Shown here piece after piece: positions 1 to 7,685 of a DNA stretch of 64,000 bases. The notes beneath the pieces are model-generated. The model saw only the letters and a program-made list of their open reading frames with translations. It was not told where the DNA came from and did no database searches. This DNA is from Archangium lansingense (GTDB lineage Bacteria > Myxococcota > Myxococcia > Myxococcales > Myxococcaceae): the NCBI RefSeq assembly GCF_026626635.1, contig NZ_JAPNKA010000001.1, forward strand, positions 5,208,001-5,272,000, in the 5' to 3' direction. The position numbers and the translations under genes are program-made. Within the stretch, counting starts at the first letter, position 1. Each line of letters opens with the position of its first letter.

Positions 1-2
1 AG

Positions 3-245
3 AGCGTCGAGGTACAGGTGGGCGAGCAGGAGGTACGCATCTTCCACGCGGGCAAGCTGGTGGCCACCCACGCACGCGGCAAGGAGCCGCACGCCCGCAT
101 CGTCGACGCGGCGCACTGGGAGGGCCTGTGGCGGCCGCGCGCCGTGGAGCCCGCGGAGGGCAGCTCCAAGCTGGCCGTGCTCGGGCGCTCGTTGGAGGAC
201 TACGCCGCCGTGGTGGAGCAGGCCGAGAAGCGAGGTGCAGCATGA
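3..245 (+). CDS. istA: IstA transposase, C-terminal end (partial)
   Basis: Only the last 80 or so residues of the IS21 DDE transposase are inside the window; the frame is open to the left edge. The visible part (hallmarks RIFHAGKLVATHARG and a tail rich in Ala, Glu and Arg) matches the beta-rich C-terminal region that follows the catalytic core in IstA. The stop codon overlaps the istB start in an ATGA arrangement, the usual IS21 organisation. The catalytic DDE residues lie outside, so activity cannot be judged. The identification rests on this tail plus the istB neighbour. Confidence 0.75.
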   Translation, partial: SVEVQVGEQEVRIFHAGKLVATHARGKEPHARIVDAAHWEGLWRPRAVEPAEGSSKLAVLGRSLEDYAAVVEQAEKRGAA

Positions 246-784
246 GCCACGAGTTCATCCATGCGCGAGTGCTCGAGCACCTGGAGCGGCTGCGTCTGGG
301 ACACCTGGCCGAGCGGCTGGAGTCGCTGCTGGCGGAGGCGGCGCGCACCGAGCCCACCTACCTGGACTTCATCGACGCGCTACTGCGCGAGGAGGTCGGG
401 GCCAAGCAGCGCAAGCGGATAAGCATGGGAATCACCATCGCGCACTTCCCCGCGGTGAAGACGCTGGAGGACTTCGACTTCAAGGCGCAGCCATCGGTGG
501 ACCAGCGGCTGGTGCGGGAGCTGGCCACGGGGCACTTCATCACCCAGGCGGAGAACGTGCTGCTCTTCGGCCCGCCGGGAGTGGGCAAGACGCACCTGGC
601 CCAGTGGGGCAGCGTCTTCGGCGATGACGTGCTGGCCGCGGCCATCCTCGACCGGCTGCTGCACCACAGCCACACGCTGCTCATCCAGGGCGACAGCTAC
701 CGGCTGCGGCAGAAGAAGAAGGCCGGACTGCTGAGCCGGAGCGTGCCGCAGGCCACCAGCAGCGCAGCTGAAGCCGAGCGCTGA
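242..784 (+). pseudogene. istB: istB with in-frame internal deletion
   Basis: IstB is the AAA+ helper ATPase of IS21 transposition, normally about 250 residues. This copy has 180. The N-terminal helical region and the Walker A motif GPPGVGKTH (about residue 116) are intact. The reading frame then jumps directly to the distal sequence GDDVLAAAILDRLLHH and the basic tail. The Walker B, sensor and most of the ATPase core, roughly 70-80 residues, are missing, with no frameshift. ATP hydrolysis should be lost. The ATG was chosen because it overlaps the istA stop and matches the usual IstB start; an upstream extension in the same frame is only overlap with istA. Confidence 0.8.
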
Positions 785-898
785 GCCTCGGCAGTCGCCT
801 ACGCTCGCCCTCGCTCAAGAAGCAGCGAGGGCGAGCTCCGGCGGACGCACGCAGCAGAACGACGTAGCATCTCGACGTAGGACAACGGGCCCTGGGCG

Positions 899-949
899 GG
901 GGTCAGTTTTAGTGACGTAAGGGGGGTCAAAAATTCCTGTCGCCTGACA
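899..949 (+). repeat. IS21 right terminal region
   Basis: This segment holds two similar blocks starting GGGTCA followed by an A/T-rich stretch, then the terminal TGTCGCCTGACA. It lies where the multiple transposase-binding repeats of an IS21 right end are expected, about 115 bases after istB. The left end is not available to confirm the inverted repeat. Confidence 0.6.
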
Positions 950-1042
950 CCTCCTCAAAATGGCGAAAGTCGAGTCAGATGATTCGTAGGAGACGAGGTG
1001 TCGGACGAGTCCTTTGACACCTTCCCCAGGCCGGGCGCACAT

Positions 1043-1154
1043 GCTCGCCTGCTCGCCTGCTCGCCTGCTCGCCTGCTCGCCTGCTCGCCTGCTCGCCTGC
1101 TCGCCTGCTCGCCTGCTCGCCTGCTCGCCTGCTCGCCTGCTCGCCTGCTCGTCT
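1043..1154. repeat. 8-bp tandem repeat (GCTCGCCT), 13 perfect copies
   Basis: Thirteen perfect consecutive copies of GCTCGCCT run from 1043 to 1146, followed by one degenerate copy to 1154. The period is not a multiple of three, so every frame crosses it as an eight-residue peptide repeat and open frames appear on both strands. None has a ribosome site or a recognisable product, so the array is best treated as a non-coding VNTR between the IS21 end and the next gene. The rest of 950-1377 holds no gene that I can support. Confidence 0.9.
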
Positions 1155-1377
1155 ACGGCCTCGTCCCTCAACTAGCCAGATGCGTGAACGCGTACGGACT
1201 GTGGGCAACAGTTGGTCACAATCTCCGACGCCCGTTTCTATCCCTCAGAAGGGAAACCGAACACCAGCTCGATTCCGCAAACTCGGCGAGTGGCGCGTAG
1301 CTGCTGGCGAGCTGGGAATCAGAAATTTCATATCAGGTAGTTCTTTGCAGCGTACTCGCATCAGGAGGTAAGGCAGA

Positions 1378-1797
1378 ATGGCAAGGAAACTTTATCGCAT
1401 CGTGTCAATGCACCCGGGTTACGTGCTCGCGCCCAACGGAAACACCGTCCGCCTCGAGAAACAGGACATCTTTAACCTCGCACAGGTCTGGGAGCTGACT
1501 GGCCCGGACGACCAGTTCACGATTGTCAACTACTTGACCGGTCAGTACATGGCCTATTTCGGCGGGAACGAGGTGGAACTCCAACTCGTCGACGACGCCC
1601 CTGGCGGGAAAGCGGGCTTCTTCAGTTGGGGCGGCAAGGAGAGCTGGGGTGCTTCCGCGCTCCAGTGCTTCAGCGACAGCGGCCAGAACGTCGACGCGGG
1701 TCGGAACACGCCCACGACGGGGAACGTGCGGACCCGCGGTTGGCGCCATGGCAACCAGCGCGAGCTGACGTGGATCAAGTCTCTAGCAGTCTCCTGA
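1378..1797 (+). CDS. small beta-trefoil (ricin-B-like) protein
   Basis: 139 residues, no signal peptide, no membrane segment. The spacing of short hydrophobic strands, the QVWEL motif (QxW type) around residue 37 and a second aromatic block near the C-terminus (RELTWIK) suggest a single beta-trefoil fold of the ricin-B/carbohydrate-binding kind. This is inferred from pattern, not from a clear family match. The start is well supported by AGGAGG nine bases upstream. It stands alone between mobile elements, and its base composition is lower in GC than the housekeeping genes of the window, which suggests recent arrival. Cytoplasmic lectins of this size are known in myxobacteria, but sugar binding is not shown here. 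Confidence 0.6.
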   Translation: MARKLYRIVSMHPGYVLAPNGNTVRLEKQDIFNLAQVWELTGPDDQFTIVNYLTGQYMAYFGGNEVELQLVDDAPGGKAGFFSWGGKESWGASALQCFSDSGQNVDAGRNTPTTGNVRTRGWRHGNQRELTWIKSLAVS

Positions 1798-1866
1798 TGA
1801 CCCGCAATCCTCACGGGTGGCGGATTGGAGACGTTAGAGCTTGAGGCGGCGCCCGCCGCCGAGCGG

Positions 1867-1913
1867 GTGTCAAAGAACTCGAGCGACGCGACCCGGCACG
1901 ACACGCGGTGGGA
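1867..1913 (-). repeat. inverted remnant of a RAYT 3' end
   Basis: These 47 bases match the reverse complement of 5355-5401 at 41 positions. The 5355-5401 segment encodes the last residues and stop codon of the RAYT gene (see 3088-5398) and continues just past it. This is therefore a broken copy of the same type of element, lying in inverted orientation and abutting the reverse transcriptase fragment. The outer tip reads GTGTCAAAGAACTCGA, the same 16 bases that open the 70-bp repeats at 2938 and 5455. Confidence 0.8.
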
Positions 1914-2907
1914 TGAGAAGAGCGGAAGGTCGCGGTAGGGACGGCCCTTCGCCGTTTCCGGCTGAGGCCGCCCCCCGCATCCGCTTCGAGTCCGTGTGCC
2001 GGGTCAGCAAGAAGCGTCCCCGGCGGGACTTTCCGCAGATGTGGACCAACCCGAGAAAGCGGAAGGTTTCCGCCGCACCGCGTTCACCTCGCCTCAGCCG
2101 CTCCGCATTCGCGTAGCGCCCGAACTCGATGAGTCGCGTCTTGTCGGAGTGCAATTCCAGCTTGAACTTGCGCAACCGCTCCCGCAGGTCTTCAAGGAAT
2201 TGTCTCCGGTCTTCCTCGTGCTCAAAGCCCACCACGAAGTCATCGGCGTAGCGCACGACCACGACTTCTCCGCGTGCCTTCCTCTTTCTCCATTGGTGGA
2301 CCCACAGGTCGAGGACGTAGTGCAGGTAGATGTTCGCCAGCAGCGGCGACACCGTCGCACCTTGCGGTGAGCCGACCTTACTCTCAGTCCACTTCCCTTT
2401 CTCCATGACGCCTGCGGTCAACCACTTCTGAATGAGGCGCAGCAGTCGATGGTCCCCTACCCGGTGCTCGACAAATTTCATCAGCCACTCGTGGTCGATG
2501 GTGTCGAAGAATCCACGGATGTCCGCATCGAGCACCCAGTTCACCCGCTTCCGCGTGATGCCGACCGCGAGCGCATCCAGCGCATCGTGCTGGCCTCGCC
2601 CGAGCCGGAACCCGTACGAAAAGCCGAGGAAATCCTCCTCGTAGATGGCGTTCATCACCTCGACCACCGCCCGCTGGACGAGTTTGTCCTCCAGTGAGGC
2701 GATGCCAAGTGGTCTCTGCCGCCCGTCAGCCTTGGGGACGTACGTTCTGCGCGAGGGCTTCGCTCGATACGCCCCTCGGTGCAGCCGTGCGTGCAACTCT
2801 CGGAGATTCTCCTCCAGCCGCTCGCCATACTGCTCCCACGTCACACCATCTACCCCAGGCGCGGCGTTCCTCTTCAACTGCATGAACGCCGTCCGGAGTC
2901 GTTCCAC
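1870..2907 (-). pseudogene. group II intron-type reverse transcriptase, truncated at both ends
   Basis: A reverse transcriptase of the group II intron (LtrA-like) type. Visible RT blocks in order are APGVDGVTW, the RPLGI block, GFSYGFR, DADIRGFFDTIDHEWL, SPQGATVSPLLANIYL and the catalytic RYADDFVV. The catalytic aspartates are intact. The N-terminal part found in full enzymes is missing; the coding sequence is cut close to the 70-bp repeat at 2938. The C-terminal thumb, maturase and HNH regions are missing too. After KRMRG the frame continues into foreign sequence ending PPRVVPGRVARVL, the tail of a RAYT transposase read in the same orientation. No intron RNA domain V/VI was recognised. The 345-residue frame is a fusion relic, not a working intron protein. 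Confidence 0.85.
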
Positions 2908-2937
2908 CGTGACGTGGTGCGCCGAATCGGTGTCGCC

Positions 2938-3007
2938 GAATCGGTGTCAAAGAACTCGAAACGCGGGACTCGAGTCCAAACGAGACTAGGCGTGGACGGG
3001 TGACACT
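2938..3007 (+). repeat. 70-bp direct repeat, left copy (RAYT-associated)
   Basis: Matches 5455-5524 at 68 of 70 positions in the same orientation. It contains the perfect 12-bp palindrome GGACTCGAGTCC (2966-2977) and begins and ends with complementary TGTCA/TGACA pentamers. It lies 80 bases upstream of the RAYT start codon; the second copy is 57 bases after the RAYT stop. This placement suggests REP-like terminal sequences recognised by the transposase. A partial 14-base duplication (GCCGAATCGGTGTC, 2921-2948) precedes it. Confidence 0.85.
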
Positions 3008-3259
3008 ACCGGCCTCCATGTGTTTCTGAGGACTTGCGGTTGGCCTGCGGGGTGCATCGACGTCGCGGAGCGTAGGAGGGGAAGGGGATGGGCTGGCCGC
3101 TGAGGATGTTTCAAGAGGAGGGCTACTACTTCGTCACCTCCAGGTGCTTCCAGGGACGGCTGCTGCTGCGTCCCAGCGCGGAGGTGAACGAGGTGGTGGG
3201 GGGAGTGCTCGCGCGAGCTGTCCAGCAGAGCGCCGGCACCGTGCGGCTGTACGCCTTTA

Positions 3260-3284
3260 GGGGCTGTCGCAAAATAAGTGTAAT
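3260..3284 (+). repeat. left terminal inverted repeat of the ISAzo13-type element
   Basis: 25 bases, perfect inverted match to 4610-4634. Confidence 0.95.
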
Positions 3285-3365
3285 GAAAGTGATAATGAGC
3301 CCACCAGGCAGGCAGCCATGGGGCTGGTCGCTGCGTAAGAGGCATTTCGTGGGCATGTTGTATGC

Positions 3366-4610
3366 GTGAAAGTAGATCTCGAAGCCTTGCGCGCCAAGTT
3401 CAAGGCCCTGGCCCCCATCATGGACGAGAGGGTCAGCCGCCTGTGGGCTGCGGCTGAAGTGGAAAGCCTTGGACGCGGAGGAACCGCAGCGCTCCAGCGG
3501 GCAACGGGGATCAGTGGTCGTCGCATCTGGAAGGGCAAGAAAGAGCTGGCGGAGCTTCGGCGGCAACCGCCTTCAAGGGCTTCAACGTCGCGAGTGCGTC
3601 GGCCAGGAGGAGGAAGAAGGCGCCTGAGCGCAAAGGACGCGAGGTTGCTGGGTGACCTCCAGGCGCTGCTCGAGCCGGTGACGCGCGGCGAACCGCAATC
3701 GCCGCTTCAATGGACGACGAAGAGCGTGAGGCACCTTGCGTCGGAGTTGAGAGAGCGAGGGCATGAGGTGAGTAGCGACACCGTCGCGCGGATGCTGCAC
3801 GAAGCGGGGTATAGCTTGCAGGCTCCGCGTAAGGAGGAAGAGGGAGGCAGCCATCCAGATAGGAATGCACAGTTTCGTTACATCGCTCGACAAGCGAAGG
3901 CCTTTCAGCGGCGCCGACAACCAGTGGTGTCCGTCGACTCGAAGAAGAAGGAGTTGATTGGAAACTTCAAGACCCCGGGTCGGGAGTGGCAGCTCCAAGG
4001 CCAAGCGCCCAGAGTCAACGCCTACGATTTTCCGGATATGGCTGAGGGCAAAGCGATTCCCTATGGAGTGTATGACTTGGCCCGTGACGAGGGCTGGGTC
4101 AACGTTGGGACGGACCATGACACTCCTGAGTTCGCAGTCCAGTCGCTTCGGCGTTGGTGGCTCACGATGGGCAGGCATGCATATCCTCATGCAAGAGAGC
4201 TTCTGGTGGTAGCGGATGCTGGGGGTTCGAACTCGGCACGGTCGCGGGTATGGAAGAAGTGCCTGCAAGAATTTGCAGATGCCACGGGGTTGAAGGTCTC
4301 CGTCAGCCATTACCCTCCGGGCACGAGCAAATGGAACAAGATCGAGCATCGACTCTTTGCCCAGATCACGCTCAACTGGCGAGGCCGACCGCTAACGAGC
4401 TATCAAGTTGTCATCAATCTCATCGGCAGCACCACGACACGCACGGGACTGTGTGTTCGGGCTGCCCTGGATACGAGGGAGTACCCCCTTGGCGTTCGCG
4501 TCAGCGCAGCGGACTTTGGGCAACTGAACATCCGAAAGAAGCGGTTTCACGGGGAATGGAACTACTCGCTCTCTCCGAGACGGCAAGCGAGCGCTCAGCT
4601 GGTGAAATAA
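3366..4610 (+). CDS. ISAzo13-family transposase
   Basis: 414 residues. The N-terminus (LRAKFKALAPIMDERVSRLW) and the following helix-turn-helix region (GGTAALQRATGISGRRI, about residues 38-54) are typical of ISAzo13-type transposases. The RNase H-like core follows, with VVSVDSKKKELIGNF, then GGSNSARSRVWK and a final conserved block around HYPPGTSKWNKIEHR, consistent with a DDE-type active site. The reading frame is uninterrupted and the TAA stop runs into the first base of the right inverted repeat. The GTG start is the first in frame after the left repeat. It should be functional. It is the only gene in the element. Confidence 0.9.
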   Translation: MKVDLEALRAKFKALAPIMDERVSRLWAAAEVESLGRGGTAALQRATGISGRRIWKGKKELAELRRQPPSRASTSRVRRPGGGRRRLSAKDARLLGDLQALLEPVTRGEPQSPLQWTTKSVRHLASELRERGHEVSSDTVARMLHEAGYSLQAPRKEEEGGSHPDRNAQFRYIARQAKAFQRRRQPVVSVDSKKKELIGNFKTPGREWQLQGQAPRVNAYDFPDMAEGKAIPYGVYDLARDEGWVNVGTDHDTPEFAVQSLRRWWLTMGRHAYPHARELLVVADAGGSNSARSRVWKKCLQEFADATGLKVSVSHYPPGTSKWNKIEHRLFAQITLNWRGRPLTSYQVVINLIGSTTTRTGLCVRAALDTREYPLGVRVSAADFGQLNIRKKRFHGEWNYSLSPRRQASAQLVK

Positions 4611-4634
4611 TTACACTTATTTTGCGACAGCCCC
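4610..4634 (-). repeat. right terminal inverted repeat of the ISAzo13-type element
   Basis: 25 bases, perfect inverted match to 3260-3284; followed by the TTA duplication. Confidence 0.95.
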
Positions 4635-5454
4635 TTACCTTCGCCTCCAATCACTTTCACCTGTTGGTGTGGGCGCGGGGTACGGCGCTCGCGGACTTCA
4701 TGCAGTATCTGCGCGCCAACCTCTCCAAGAAGGTAGGACGGCTGGTGGACTGGAGTGGAAGCTTCTGGGAGAGGCGCTACTCCGCGGAACCCGTGCTGGA
4801 CGACACGGCGCTGGTGGGGAGGCTGCGCTACGTGCTCGCCCATGGAGTGAAGGAGGGGCTGGTGGAGAGGAGCGCCGAGTGGCCGGGCCTTACCTGCCTG
4901 CCCCAATTGCTGGGGCCGGCACGGCGGTTGTTCCAGTGGTTCAACTGGACGAAGCGCTGGAGCAAGCGGGGACGCGAGGGCATGGAAGCGGTGCAGGGTC
5001 GCTACGCACAGGAGTGGGCCGAGCCGGTGGAGTTGGAGGTGGCGCCACTGCCGTGCTGGGAAGGGCTGGGGGTGGAGGAGCGGCAAGGCGTGGTGCGGGG
5101 ACTTGTGGAGCAGGTGGAAGCTGAGGCCCAAACGCGGGGCACGCCTGTCATGGGAGCACGGGCCGTGCGCTCTCAGCACCCGCATACCCGGCCCGAGCAT
5201 CTCAAACGCAGCCAGCGACCGTTGGGGCATGCCTCCTCGCGCCAGGCGTTGAAGCAACTGCGCGAGCAGTACCGTGTATTCGTCGCGGCGTTCCGCGAGG
5301 CGGCAGCTCGGTGGAGGCAGGGGGATTTCTCAGCTCCCTTTCCCCTCTTCTCCTTCCCGCCGCGTGTCGTGCCCGGTCGCGTTGCTCTAATTCTCTGACA
5401 CTCAGGCCGGCCCCGGGACAGCCCAGCCGCCCAGAGCCCAGAGCCCAGAATCCA

Positions 5455-5524
5455 GAATCGGTGTCAAAGAACTCGAAACGTGGGACTCGAGTCCAAACGA
5501 GACTTGGCGTGGACGGGTGACACT
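5455..5524 (+). repeat. 70-bp direct repeat, right copy (RAYT-associated)
   Basis: Second copy of the repeat at 2938-3007 (68/70 identical), with the same central palindrome at 5483-5494. It lies between the RAYT stop and the pyrD stop codon; its last base is the first base of the pyrD stop triplet on the other strand. The spacer 5402-5454 contains short iterations of CCCAGAG/CCAGAAT. Confidence 0.85.
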
Positions 5525-6657
5525 CAGGCCTGGGGGCGCAGGGGCTCGCGCTGGGGCAGGGCGGCGGGCGGTGGGACGCGGTGGTCCGCGCCGATGGCCT
5601 CCTGCACGGAGCGGAAGCCGTCACGGGCCAGCAGCGGGCCCAGGCCCTCGAGCAACCGGCGCACCATGCCAGGGCCCTCGTAGATGAAGCCCGTGTACAC
5701 CTGCACCACCGAGGCCCCGGCCCGCAGCTTCTCGTACACGTCCTCGGCGGTGAAGACGCCGCCCACGCCGATGATGGGCAGTGCGCCCCCGCTGCGAGCG
5801 TAGGCCCGGCGGATGACGGCGTTGGCCGGCTCGCGCACGGGCGCTCCGGACAGTCCACCTGCCTCCTTCGCCACCGGATGCTCGAAGGGGCGGGCGATGG
5901 TCGTGTTGGTGGCGATGAGCCCCGCCAGCCCGCACGCGCGTACCACGTCCACCACCTCGTCCACCGCCTCGGGGGTGAGATCCGGGGCGATCTTCAGGAA
6001 GAGCGGCTTGCCCGGAGCCACCTGCTCCACCCGCGCCTTCACGGCCCGCAGGAGCGCGGTGAGCTGCTCGGGCTCCTGCAGCTTGCGCAGGCCCGGGGTG
6101 TTGGGCGAGCTGGCGTTGACCACCACGTAGTCCCCGAGAGGGGCCAGCGTGTCCACGCACGCCACGTAGTCATCCACCGCCTGCTCCAGCGGCGTGTCCT
6201 TGTTCTTGCCGATGTTCACGCCGACCGGAGCGGGGTGCCAGGAGCGTGCCCGGAGGTGCTCGGCGGCGTTGGCGGCCCCGTGGTTGTTGAAGCCCATGCG
6301 GTTGATGAGCGCGTGGTGCTCGGGGATGCGGAACAGGCGCGGCTTCGGGTTGCCCGGCTGGGGCCTGGGGGTGAGCGTACCCACCTCCACGGCGGAGAAG
6401 CCGAGCGCCAGCAGTCCGTCCACGGCCTCGGCCTCCTTGTCGAGCCCCGCGGCCAGTGCCACCGGGTGGGCAAGCTCCAGGCCCGCCACCTTCACCGAGG
6501 CGTCATAGGTGACGGAGGAGAGCACCCGCGCGCGCATGCCGCGGCATGTCCCCGACAGGTGCCCGAACCAGCGCAGCAGGGTCATGCCCAGCCGGTGGGC
6601 GCGCTCGGCTGAGAAGAGGAAGAGGAGGGCACGGGCAAGGCGGTACATGGTGCTCAC
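5524..6657 (-). CDS. pyrD: dihydroorotate dehydrogenase, quinone-type (class 2)
   Basis: Oxidises dihydroorotate to orotate in pyrimidine synthesis, passing electrons to the quinone pool at the membrane. The 377-residue product has the short hydrophobic N-terminal helix of class 2 enzymes (YRLARALLFLFSAERAH), then the FMN barrel with AAGLDKEAEAVDG, the NRMGFNNHG block, NASSPNTPGLR carrying the catalytic-base serine, TNTTIARP and the phosphate-binding IIGVGGVFTAED. It is about 40 residues longer than E. coli PyrD, mainly in a proline-rich tail that ends at the border of the 70-bp repeat. The GTG start overlaps the stop of the upstream deaminase gene (GTGA), suggesting translational coupling; an ATG three codons downstream is an equally good start. 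Confidence 0.93.
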   Translation of the reverse strand: MSTMYRLARALLFLFSAERAHRLGMTLLRWFGHLSGTCRGMRARVLSSVTYDASVKVAGLELAHPVALAAGLDKEAEAVDGLLALGFSAVEVGTLTPRPQPGNPKPRLFRIPEHHALINRMGFNNHGAANAAEHLRARSWHPAPVGVNIGKNKDTPLEQAVDDYVACVDTLAPLGDYVVVNASSPNTPGLRKLQEPEQLTALLRAVKARVEQVAPGKPLFLKIAPDLTPEAVDEVVDVVRACGLAGLIATNTTIARPFEHPVAKEAGGLSGAPVREPANAVIRRAYARSGGALPIIGVGGVFTAEDVYEKLRAGASVVQVYTGFIYEGPGMVRRLLEGLGPLLARDGFRSVQEAIGADHRVPPPAALPQREPLRPQA

Positions 6658-7649
6658 GTGGGAATGAAGGAGTACTGGCGCGCCCAGGCGAGCGTCTGAT
6701 CCACCTGATCGGCGGTGAGGAGGCCGTTCTTCTCGACGAGCTGCACCTCACGGAGCATGTCCGTCTCCAGCAGGTAGGTGCCGTCGGTGTTGAGGGTGAA
6801 CTTCACGCCCCGGTCCCAGAAGGTGCGCATGATGTGCTTGAGCTCGTCGAGCCCCTCCACGGCGCGGGTGTGGAGGTTGGAGGTGGGGCACAGCTCGAGC
6901 ACCACGTCGCGCTCGCGCAGCAGCTTCATGGCGGACTCGTCGTAGGCGGCGCGGATGCCGTGGCCGATGCGGTGGGGCTTGAGCTTCTCCACCACGGCCA
7001 TGACGCCCTCGGCGCCGGTGCCCTTGGTCTCCCCGGTGTGCACGGTGCACTTGAGGCCGGCCTTGCGCGCGCGGGCGAAGAGATCCTCGTACTGCGCCAC
7101 CACGGTGGGCTCCAGCTCCAGCGCGTGCTTCTCCGTGCCGGCCAGGTCGATGCCATACACGCCGCGGCTGCGGTACTTGATGGCCTTGTCCACGACGATG
7201 CTGTTGAGCCGGTGGTCGAACTCGCGAGCCAGACAGAAGATGAGGCCGGCCTTCACGCCGTACTCGAGCATGGCCCGGTCCATGCCCCGCAGCGCCGCGT
7301 GGATGATGTGGTCCAGGTCCAGCTCCGAGTTGAGGTTGCGCTTCATGGGGTTGAAGCGCAGCTCAATCTGCGTGACGCGGCTGCCTCGGTACTCCTTGCC
7401 GATGATCTCGTAGACGGAGCGCTCGACAGCCATGGGCGAGCTTTGAATCTTCTCCGTCCAGGTGTGGAGGATCTTCAGGTAGTCCTCGAGGCTGCCCACC
7501 TTGCCGGGACGCGAGGTGATGAGCTCGACGAAGTCGAAGTAGTTCTTGACGGGGAGCTTGAAACCCTGCTGGTGCGCGAGGGACCAGAGGACGTGGGGAG
7601 CCACGGAGCTACCCACGTGGATGTGCAGATCAATGAGATCGCGTGCCAT
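6654..7649 (-). CDS. add: adenosine deaminase family protein
   Basis: A 331-residue metal-dependent amidohydrolase of the adenosine/AMP deaminase family. Visible motifs are DLHIHVG (metal-binding HxH) near the N-terminus, VHTGE with the catalytic glutamate, RIGHG, ELCPTSNLHT and TLNTDGTYLL. Classical adenosine deaminases have two adjacent aspartates in the last motif; here the second is glycine (about residue 288). The metal-ligand aspartate is kept, but the residue usually contacting the purine is not. The substrate may therefore differ from adenosine. It forms a two-gene operon with pyrD, consistent with nucleotide metabolism. A second, more classical family member lies at 51743-52777. Confidence 0.82.
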   Translation of the reverse strand: MARDLIDLHIHVGSSVAPHVLWSLAHQQGFKLPVKNYFDFVELITSRPGKVGSLEDYLKILHTWTEKIQSSPMAVERSVYEIIGKEYRGSRVTQIELRFNPMKRNLNSELDLDHIIHAALRGMDRAMLEYGVKAGLIFCLAREFDHRLNSIVVDKAIKYRSRGVYGIDLAGTEKHALELEPTVVAQYEDLFARARKAGLKCTVHTGETKGTGAEGVMAVVEKLKPHRIGHGIRAAYDESAMKLLRERDVVLELCPTSNLHTRAVEGLDELKHIMRTFWDRGVKFTLNTDGTYLLETDMLREVQLVEKNGLLTADQVDQTLAWARQYSFIPT

Positions 7650-7685
7650 GGCGGCATGTATGCACAGAGCCGCCCGGTCGTCCAG

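Larger units (their letters stand above)
1..949 (+). mobile_element. 3' part of a degenerate IS21-family insertion sequence
   Basis: The window opens inside an IS21-type element: the end of istA, an overlapping istB, then a non-coding end. The end resembles IS21 termini. Two related blocks beginning GGGTCA lie near 899 and 926, and the outermost bases read TGTCGCCTGACA, which fits the TGT...ACA tips of this family. IS21 ends normally carry several repeated transposase-binding blocks. The left end is outside the window. The istB gene has lost its central part, so this copy cannot move on its own. Confidence 0.75.
3260..4634 (+). mobile_element. complete ISAzo13-type insertion sequence
   Basis: A 1375-bp element with perfect 25-bp terminal inverted repeats (tips GGGGCTGTCGCAAAATAAG) at 3260-3284 and 4610-4634. 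It is flanked by the trinucleotide TTA on both sides (3257-3259 and 4635-4637), the target duplication. It encodes one transposase and is inserted in a RAYT gene in the same orientation. Perfect ends, an intact transposase and an undamaged target reading frame all point to a recent insertion. Confidence 0.92.
3088..5398 (+). pseudogene. REP-associated (Y1/HUH) transposase, split by an ISAzo13-type element
   Basis: Two coding pieces, 3088-3259 and 4638-5398, belong to one gene. Removing the insertion and one copy of its TTA duplication joins them in frame, giving about 310 residues with the HUH motif NHFHLLVW just after the joint. Downstream are the FWERRY block with a candidate catalytic tyrosine and the HGVKEGLV block typical of RAYT/IS200-like TnpA_REP proteins. 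Such enzymes nick and join single-stranded DNA at hairpin-forming REP sequences. The start has AGGAGG eight bases upstream. The gene lies between 70-bp direct repeats that carry a palindrome, likely its substrates. As it stands the gene is inactivated, but clean excision would restore it. Confidence 0.85.

Noticed and set aside
1043..1154. CRISPR array
   Set aside because: The repeats are 8 bp and contiguous, without spacers.
815..1171. Open frames with repeated ASRRAGEQ or LLACSPAR peptides
   Set aside because: Produced by the 8-bp tandem repeat in every frame; no ribosome site.
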